Shown: one piece after another, positions 6,023 to 10,154 of the stretch
Layout: every line of letters starts with the position of its first letter
Numbering within the stretch: the stretch's first letter is position 1
Source: JAZNGX01 sp045576675
GTDB taxonomy: Bacteria; Bacillota; Clostridia; Monoglobales; Firm-18
DNA: 10,154 nucleotides
Assembly (NCBI GenBank): GCA_045576675.1
Contig: JAZNGX010000172.1
Coordinates: 1-10,154, forward strand
Direction of reading: 5' to 3'
The notes under the pieces: model-generated
What the model was told of the DNA's origin: nothing
Seen by the model: only the letters and a program-made list of their open reading frames with translations
The model's database searches: none
Program-made: the position numbers and the translations under genes

Positions 6023-7030
6023 TTATTTTTCTGAATAGAATTCATTTACTGCTTCAAAAAAGGCATTGATGTTATCCCAGCTTGCAGTGGGTGGAATATC
6101 ACAGCCTGACGAAATTACAAAGTTTGGATAACTGCAGCATTCACTCATTATGCGTTTTGTTTCCTGTTTCATAGATTCGACAGTACCGCCTTTAAATTGT
6201 TCTGATGGGCTTACGTTACCCATAGCAACTATGTCTTTTGGAATATGCGAAAGCATTTCGCTCATGCTTATTGCATCACCAAAATGATAAGCTGCTGAGC
6301 CTGTTTCAAGAATAGAATCAATCATCTGGATAGTATTGTTGCCACAATTGTGATATATTAAAATAAAATTATCATCCTGAATAGCATCTACAATTCTTTT
6401 TACATATGTTGAAGAAAATGTTTCAGCAAGCTCGGGTGACAACATGCCCGCCAAAGGTTCTGCCATAACAACTCCGTTTGCACCGACATTTTTGTATGCA
6501 TTGATATAATTAATCAGAAATTCTGTTACCTTATCAAGAATAGTATGGACCATATCAGGCTCTGTATAACAGTTTATCATAGCTTCAGTAACATCCATTA
6601 ATCTGCCTGCAAGAGAAAAAGGACCAATAACACCGGCAAAAACAGGTCTGTCGGTTATAAGCTTGCAAACCTTTTCGATTGCATCTATGTAAATCCCTGT
6701 TCGTGCTGAACCAACTTCAGGTATAGCTAAATTATCTGCTTCTTCAGGACTGGTTATTAATGCTCCGATTACTGTCGGAACTTCATCATCAGAAAATTTT
6801 ATGGTCGAACCAAATGCTTCGGCTTCAACAGATAAATCCATCATACTTACTGATGCAAGTGAATCTGTTTTATCTGCTATTAACTTCATTCCTTTTGCTT
6901 GCAAATCACTGTCTGAAATGAGGTCTTTAACTGTAATATCCATCAGTTGAATACTTGGAAACGATAAAATCGGGAATGCTTTCTTTATTTTATTCTGTTT
7001 AATTTCATTAATCCAGTTTTTCATATTCAT
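6023..7030 (-). CDS. UroD-fold corrinoid methyltransferase (MtaA/MtbA-like)
   Basis: TIM-barrel protein of the uroporphyrinogen-decarboxylase superfamily, 335 aa from this start, close to the size of MtaA/MtbA, which move methyl groups between a methylated corrinoid protein and a thiol. It carries the zinc site of that branch: His227-x-Cys229 in LIYHNCGNN and Cys310 in ISSGCDIPP (numbered from 7030). True UroD haem enzymes lack this pattern. Other landmarks are the N-terminal segment ILSFPSIQLM, SMMDLSVEAEAFG and FAGVIGPFSLAGRLMD. Starts are ambiguous: GTG at 7057 and ATGs at 7042, 7030 and 7024 are in frame. I chose 7030, because the DNA from 7034 outward belongs to an inverted repeat and the AAAGG there lies only 2 bases before the 7042 ATG. 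It converges on the RACo/DUF2284 operon. The acceptor (tetrahydrofolate, CoM-like thiol or other) is unknown; no corrinoid protein gene adjoins it. Confidence 0.84.
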   Translation of the reverse strand: MNMKNWINEIKQNKIKKAFPILSFPSIQLMDITVKDLISDSDLQAKGMKLIADKTDSLASVSMMDLSVEAEAFGSTIKFSDDEVPTVIGALITSPEEADNLAIPEVGSARTGIYIDAIEKVCKLITDRPVFAGVIGPFSLAGRLMDVTEAMINCYTEPDMVHTILDKVTEFLINYINAYKNVGANGVVMAEPLAGMLSPELAETFSSTYVKRIVDAIQDDNFILIYHNCGNNTIQMIDSILETGSAAYHFGDAISMSEMLSHIPKDIVAMGNVSPSEQFKGGTVESMKQETKRIMSECCSYPNFVISSGCDIPPTASWDNINAFFEAVNEFYSEK

Positions 7031-7033
7031 ATT

Positions 7034-7119
7034 AATTCCCATAGCCTTTCTGCCCACAAATAGTAATTAAAAATACACACGCTTCTTATCGTGGGCAGAT
7101 AAGGCGTTTGATGGGAATT
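7034..7119. repeat. Gapped inverted repeat at the methyltransferase 5' end
   Basis: Minus strand 7057-7034 reads GTGGGCAGA-AAGGC-TATGGGAATT; plus strand 7091-7119 reads GTGGGCAGA-T-AAGGC-GTTT-GATGGGAATT. Apart from two small insertions and one mismatch the copies agree over 24 bases, in inverted orientation around a 33-base AT-rich centre (7058-7090). Both continue with an A after GGGAATT and then diverge. The left copy includes two of the possible start codons of the methyltransferase gene. It looks like the outer arm of an inserted or palindromic element. Confidence 0.7.
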
Positions 7120-7178
7120 ATGCACATCGCCGTTTCGTGCCGTTAAGGCACGAAATTTTCGGCGGTGCAATAAATTCC
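7114..7178. repeat. Long imperfect nested hairpin
   Basis: From outside in: GGAATT (7114-7119) with AATTCC (7173-7178); GCAC (7122-7125) with GTGC (7165-7168); CGCCG (7128-7132) with CGGCG (7160-7164); and a perfect 9-bp TTTCGTGCC (7133-7141) with GGCACGAAA (7147-7155) around the loop GTTAA. Small bulges (AT at 7126-7127, TTTT at 7156-7159) separate the helices. The whole would form one extended stem as DNA cruciform or RNA. It is richer in GC than the surrounding DNA. Confidence 0.75.
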
Positions 7179-7181
7179 GCC

Positions 7182-7215
7182 GGAGGCTTAACGTGATTTT
7201 TCACGTTAAGCCTCC
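7182..7215. repeat. Perfect 15-bp hairpin, terminator-like
   Basis: GGAGGCTTAACGTGA (7182-7196), loop TTTT, TCACGTTAAGCCTCC (7201-7215). It directly follows the nested hairpin at 7114-7178 with 3 bases between. Only TGATTAATTCTTATT follows on the plus strand, so the T-tract is poor, and no plus-strand gene lies upstream to terminate. It may end a small plus-strand RNA or form the inner arm of a repeat element. Confidence 0.7.
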
Positions 7216-7324
7216 TGATTAATTCTTATTAAATAAATAGTTGATTTATGATATATTATTTGCTTTTTTAAAGATATGGTATTGTATTAAAAAGACTTGT
7301 TTTGGATTGATATTTTTTTAAAAC

Positions 7325-7353
7325 TTGAACGTATGAAAATTATGTTATATAAT
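7325..7353 (+). promoter_or_regulatory. Sigma-A promoter of the GH3 gene
   Basis: TTGAAC (7325-7330) and a perfect TATAAT (7348-7353) are exactly 17 bases apart, close to consensus, in an AT-rich upstream region. Transcription should begin near 7360, giving a leader of roughly 28 bases before the ATG at 7388. The gene is therefore probably monocistronic with well-expressed basal transcription. Confidence 0.8.
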
Positions 7354-7387
7354 TACGTAAAAGTAATATTTGAAAGGAATGTTTCAA

Positions 7388-9787
7388 ATGTATGAAGAAA
7401 AAATAGAAGCGATATTAAAGCAAATGACTATAAAAGAAAAAGTGGCAATGTGCCGTGCGAACTCAAAGTTTTTCTCAAATGGTGTCGAACGACTTGGTAT
7501 TGATGAATTAACAATGTCGGATGGCCCTCACGGAGTACGCGAGGAATATGAACGTCATCGTTGGGTGCCATTGGGACGACCTGAAGATAAGTGTACATAC
7601 CTTCCAACAGCATCTGCTTTGGCTGCAACATGGAACAGAGAACGTGCTTATGATTTTGGAGATAGCTTAGGTGGTGAAGCAAGAGCAAGAAACAAAGATA
7701 TTATTTTAGGCCCCGGTGTTAATATTATGAGAACACCTTTATGTGGTCGTAATTTTGAATACTTAAGTGAAGACCCTTGTCTTGTTCGTGAAATGGCAGT
7801 GCCGCTTATTAAAGGTATTCAAAAAAATGATACTGCTGCTTGCGTAAAGCATTATGCACTTAATAATCAGGAACTTAACAGAAACGGTGTTAATGTGCAC
7901 GTCAGTAAAAGAGCGTTGTTTGAAACATATCTTCACGCTTTTGAGGGTGCGGTTAAAGAGGCAGGAACGTATGCTGTGATGGGTGCATATAATCAGTATG
8001 ATGGGCAACACTGTTGTCACCATGAATATCTTACAAAAGAGGTTTTAAAAGGTAAGTTTGGTTTTGATGGAGTATATCTTACTGACTGGGGAGGTTGTCA
8101 GGATTTAAAAGAAGCAGTATTTAACGGGCTTGACCTTGAAATGGGAACAAGTGAGAACTATGATGAATTTTACTTTACGAAGGCTTTTGAAGAAATGGCT
8201 GAAAATGATGAAGCGGCTATGGAACAACTTAACGATAAAGTAAGACGAATTTTAAGGCTTATGATGCGTATTCATAAAATTGACGGTGAGCGTTTTTGTG
8301 GCGAGTTTAACAGTAAACGTCACCAGAAGATAGCTTATAATATAGCTGCTGAATCTGTTATTTTGCTTAAAAATGAAGATTCCTTGTTGCCTGTTAAAAA
8401 CAAGAAAAATGTTCTTGTTATAGGCGAAAATGCAAATATCAGACATTCGCTTGGTGGTAACAGCTCTGCTGTTCCTGCGTTGTATGAAATCACACCGCTT
8501 GATGGTATGAAGAACAAGTGCCCTGACGGTTGTGAAATTGTATATATGGCACAGGAGCCTGTTAAGGATGTAACGATAGAGGGAGAATACCTTGACATAG
8601 TTGATACAAAAACCGGTTGCAGAGGATTTCGCAGAGAGGCTTTTGATAACTTATATTGCTATGGTAAATCTTATGAAACTATGTATTTTGATGCACCGCT
8701 TTTGACAGGAGAACCGAGAACTGAATATACATATAGATACTACGGCACAGTTACAACTCCTGAAACCGATGAATATAAATTTGTTGTTACAGGAAAAAGA
8801 GGCGTGTTCTTCAGAATAAACGGACGAGGATATATTGATTTTGAAACCGATGATATAGAAAAGAAAGTTTGTGCAATAAAGTGCAATAAGGGAGAAAGAC
8901 TTGAGCTTGAAATTGAAGTTCAGCCACAAAATCCGAACCCTGTCCTTGAGCTTGGTTGGTTAAGAGCATCACAGGAAACAAATACTTGCCGTGATGAAAT
9001 ATTAAAAGCGGCCGAAACTGCTGATGCAGTTGTATATTTCGGAGGTATAAATCATAATTATGATTTGGAGGGACGTGACAGAGAAAGTATAAATATTCCT
9101 GATGAACAGAATACCTTTATAGAACAATTGTTGAACATTAGAAATGATGCTGTTATATGTGTTCTTGCAGGCTCACCGGTGTATATGCCATGGGCAGATA
9201 AAGCAAAAGCAATACTTTATGCAGGCTATGAAGGTATGGAGGGCGGTAACGCTTTGGCTGATATTATTTTTGGTAATATTTCGCCAAGCGGTCATTTGCC
9301 TTATACAATTCCATACAATTATGAAGATACACCTGTTGCAAGATATGGTGAATATAATGCTGATGAGGAATGTTATTATGATGATATTTATGTTGGATAT
9401 AAAGGGTATGAAAAGGACGCAATAAAGCCTCAGTTTCCGTTTGGACATGGCTTGACATATACAAAGTTTGAATATGAGATAACCAAAAACATAAACGAAT
9501 ACGTTGTAAGCATTAAAAATATAGGAACACACAAAGCAAAAGCGGTATTGCAATTATACATTGGCAGAAAAGCAGATGATATGGAATTTCCTGTAAAAGA
9601 ATTAAGGAATTTTGCTAAAGTTGAGCTTGATGTCAATGAAGTAAAGAAAGTTGTTTTTGAAATAAAGCCTGAATTTTTACGTTATTATGATGAAACAATT
9701 GAAGATTTTGTAAATCCTGATGTTGATTCAAATTATGATGTCTATATCGGTGAGTCATCGGAAAAGATAATTTATCAGGACAGATAA
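7388..9787 (+). CDS. GH3 beta-glycosidase with PA14 insert and FnIII-like C-terminus
   Basis: Glycoside hydrolase family 3 enzyme, 799 aa, a retaining exo-glycosidase that releases sugars such as glucose from beta-linked oligosaccharides. No signal peptide is visible, so it acts in the cytoplasm on imported oligosaccharides or glycosides. Domain order: GH3 N-terminal barrel (about 1-300) with the conserved Lys154-His155 (CVKHYALNN) and nucleophile Asp233 in GVYLTDWGG (TDW replaces the commoner SDW); C-terminal GH3 domain starting near 325, interrupted by a PA14 domain at about 410-527, resuming at about 533-690; FnIII-like domain about 700-795. The acid/base is probably Glu561 in LEGRDRESINIP, by analogy with PA14-containing Kluyveromyces BglI. 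The start at 7388 has AAAGGA 9 bases upstream; an upstream in-frame TTG at 7370 overlaps that site. PA14 often shapes specificity for short chains. Beta-glucosidase is most likely, but xylosidase or another specificity is not excluded. Confidence 0.92.
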   Translation: MYEEKIEAILKQMTIKEKVAMCRANSKFFSNGVERLGIDELTMSDGPHGVREEYERHRWVPLGRPEDKCTYLPTASALAATWNRERAYDFGDSLGGEARARNKDIILGPGVNIMRTPLCGRNFEYLSEDPCLVREMAVPLIKGIQKNDTAACVKHYALNNQELNRNGVNVHVSKRALFETYLHAFEGAVKEAGTYAVMGAYNQYDGQHCCHHEYLTKEVLKGKFGFDGVYLTDWGGCQDLKEAVFNGLDLEMGTSENYDEFYFTKAFEEMAENDEAAMEQLNDKVRRILRLMMRIHKIDGERFCGEFNSKRHQKIAYNIAAESVILLKNEDSLLPVKNKKNVLVIGENANIRHSLGGNSSAVPALYEITPLDGMKNKCPDGCEIVYMAQEPVKDVTIEGEYLDIVDTKTGCRGFRREAFDNLYCYGKSYETMYFDAPLLTGEPRTEYTYRYYGTVTTPETDEYKFVVTGKRGVFFRINGRGYIDFETDDIEKKVCAIKCNKGERLELEIEVQPQNPNPVLELGWLRASQETNTCRDEILKAAETADAVVYFGGINHNYDLEGRDRESINIPDEQNTFIEQLLNIRNDAVICVLAGSPVYMPWADKAKAILYAGYEGMEGGNALADIIFGNISPSGHLPYTIPYNYEDTPVARYGEYNADEECYYDDIYVGYKGYEKDAIKPQFPFGHGLTYTKFEYEITKNINEYVVSIKNIGTHKAKAVLQLYIGRKADDMEFPVKELRNFAKVELDVNEVKKVVFEIKPEFLRYYDETIEDFVNPDVDSNYDVYIGESSEKIIYQDR

Positions 9788-9792
9788 TATAT

Positions 9793-9825
9793 CACCCATA
9801 TTGCAATCAGTCTGCAATATGGGTG
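9793..9825 (+). terminator. Terminator of the GH3 gene
   Basis: A perfect 13-bp stem, CACCCATATTGCA (9793-9805) with TGCAATATGGGTG (9813-9825), loop of 7 bases, 5 bases beyond the stop codon. The tail TTGTGCGAG is not T-rich, perhaps because the IS element begins within about 10 bases and may have cut off the original U-tract. Confidence 0.65.
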
Positions 9826-9859
9826 TTGTGCGAGACTATCCCAAATTTTGTGTAAAGTC

Positions 9860-9888
9860 TATACAAGGCCTCCAAGATGATATATAAT
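9860..9888 (+). promoter_or_regulatory. Candidate transposase promoter inside the IS
   Basis: TATAAT at 9883-9888 is a perfect -10 box; TATACA at 9860-9865, 17 bases upstream, is a weak -35. Transcription would begin at about 9895, within the hairpin's right arm, so the element's own transcript would lack the left arm of that hairpin. Confidence 0.45.
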
Positions 9889-9907
9889 AAAAATATCGTT
9901 TTGGAGG
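9869..9907 (+). promoter_or_regulatory. Hairpin covering the transposase ribosome binding site
   Basis: Bases 9869-9883 pair with 9893-9907 in a 15-bp stem (CCTCCAA with TTGGAGG, then G-U, A-U, U-G, GATAT with ATATC and U-A), 9-base loop. The right arm contains GGAGG (9903-9907), the transposase Shine-Dalgarno. RNA entering from upstream would fold and hide it; RNA started at the internal promoter would not. Confidence 0.6.
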
Positions 9908-9916
9908 TTTTTAATT

Positions 9917-10154
9917 ATGCCAAGGTACAAACTAAGTCCCGAAGAGCGGGCAGCAGAAAAGGAAAGAAAATTTACGAAACATCATGAAAGGTCTTGATGT
10001 AAAGAATTTTGAAGACCTTAAAGATGTATTCAAACTCATGGTTGGAGAAATGCTTGAAAATGGTCTTGAAGGTTAGCTTGATGATGAACTCGGTTACACC
10101 AAGTACGACTACCGAAACAAATTAGGTGAAAATAGCCGTAATGGTTACTCTAAA
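9917..10154 (+). pseudogene. IS256-family transposase, N-terminal part, frameshifted and with a stop
   Basis: The mutator-type (IS256) DDE transposase starts at 9917 with GGAGG 9 bases upstream: MPRYKLSPEERAAEK. One extra base near 9961-9966 then throws the frame off, and the original frame stops at 9995-9997. In the restored frame, KENLRNIMKGLDVKN continues, then EDLKDVFKLMVGEMLENGLEG, a TAG at 10074-10076, and LDDELGYTKYDYRNK up to GENSRNGYSK at the window edge. The stop stands where related transposases have Glu (GAG to TAG is one change). Two disabling differences in about 240 bases mark this copy as inactive, unless it is a mis-assembled consensus of several copies. The catalytic DDE region is not in the window. 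Confidence 0.85.

Larger units (their letters stand above)
9833..10154 (+). mobile_element. IS256-family insertion sequence, left part
   Basis: From about 9833 the sequence GAGACTATCCCAAATTTTGT, followed by GTAAAG, resembles the terminal inverted repeat of Clostridia IS256-type elements. About 85 bases later comes the transposase gene. The right end lies outside the window, so target duplication and full terminal repeats cannot be checked. The element sits directly after the GH3 terminator, in the same orientation as that gene. Confidence 0.72.

Noticed and set aside
6023..7030. Haem-biosynthetic uroporphyrinogen decarboxylase
   Set aside because: The His-x-Cys...Cys zinc motif and the neighbouring corrinoid activator place it with MtaA/MtbA-type methyltransferases.
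7034..7215. CRISPR array or tandem repeat
   Set aside because: The repeats are inverted and nested, with no regular direct repeat and spacer pattern and no cas genes nearby.
10074..10076. TAG read as pyrrolysine, tempting because of the nearby corrinoid methyltransferase genes
   Set aside because: It is in a transposase, at a site where relatives appear to have Glu, and the same gene is also frameshifted; decay explains it better. No pyl genes are visible.

Overview
This looks like AT-rich genomic DNA from a Clostridia-type member of the Bacillota, probably a host-associated or anaerobic metagenome contig. The evidence is low-GC coding sequence, strong GGAGG-type ribosome binding sites, small same-strand operons, and closest-looking families that are typical of anaerobic Firmicutes (PocR/AraC regulators, corrinoid activators, DUF2284, GH3 enzymes). 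I saw no rRNA, tRNA or CRISPR array.

The first 72 bases do not look genomic. They match, from memory, the MGI/BGISEQ library adapters: the tail of one adapter, a 10-base barcode-like stretch, then the reverse complement of the other adapter. Real sequence starts at about 73, inside a PfkB-type sugar kinase gene that has lost its 5' end. The kinase is followed by a nucleoside hydrolase (897-1808) and a D-lyxose isomerase-type cupin (1845-2381). These three form a tight plus-strand operon closed by a hairpin at 2391-2430, and together suggest nucleoside or pentose salvage: release of the sugar, isomerisation, phosphorylation.

The middle (2749-7030) is a corrinoid/one-carbon block. A minus-strand PocR-AraC regulator is divergent from a two-gene plus operon: a short RACo-type reductive activator of corrinoid proteins (4041-5435) and a cysteine-rich DUF2284 protein (5450-5983). 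Convergent with these, across a perfect bidirectional terminator, is a UroD-fold protein that carries the His-x-Cys...Cys zinc site of MtaA/MtbA corrinoid methyltransferases rather than being a haem-pathway enzyme. The corrinoid protein and the substrate methyltransferase expected to work with it are not in the window.

Between 7031 and 7387 is a compact set of nested inverted repeats (7034-7215), visibly richer in GC than its surroundings and reaching up to the methyltransferase start. A near-consensus sigma-A promoter (7325-7353) follows, driving a cytoplasmic GH3 glycosidase with a PA14 insert (7388-9787) that ends in a strong hairpin.

The right edge (from about 9833) is the left part of an IS256-family element. 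Its transposase gene is frameshifted and carries a TAG at a probable Glu codon. Upstream of it, a 15-bp hairpin would cover the transposase ribosome binding site only in read-through transcripts.
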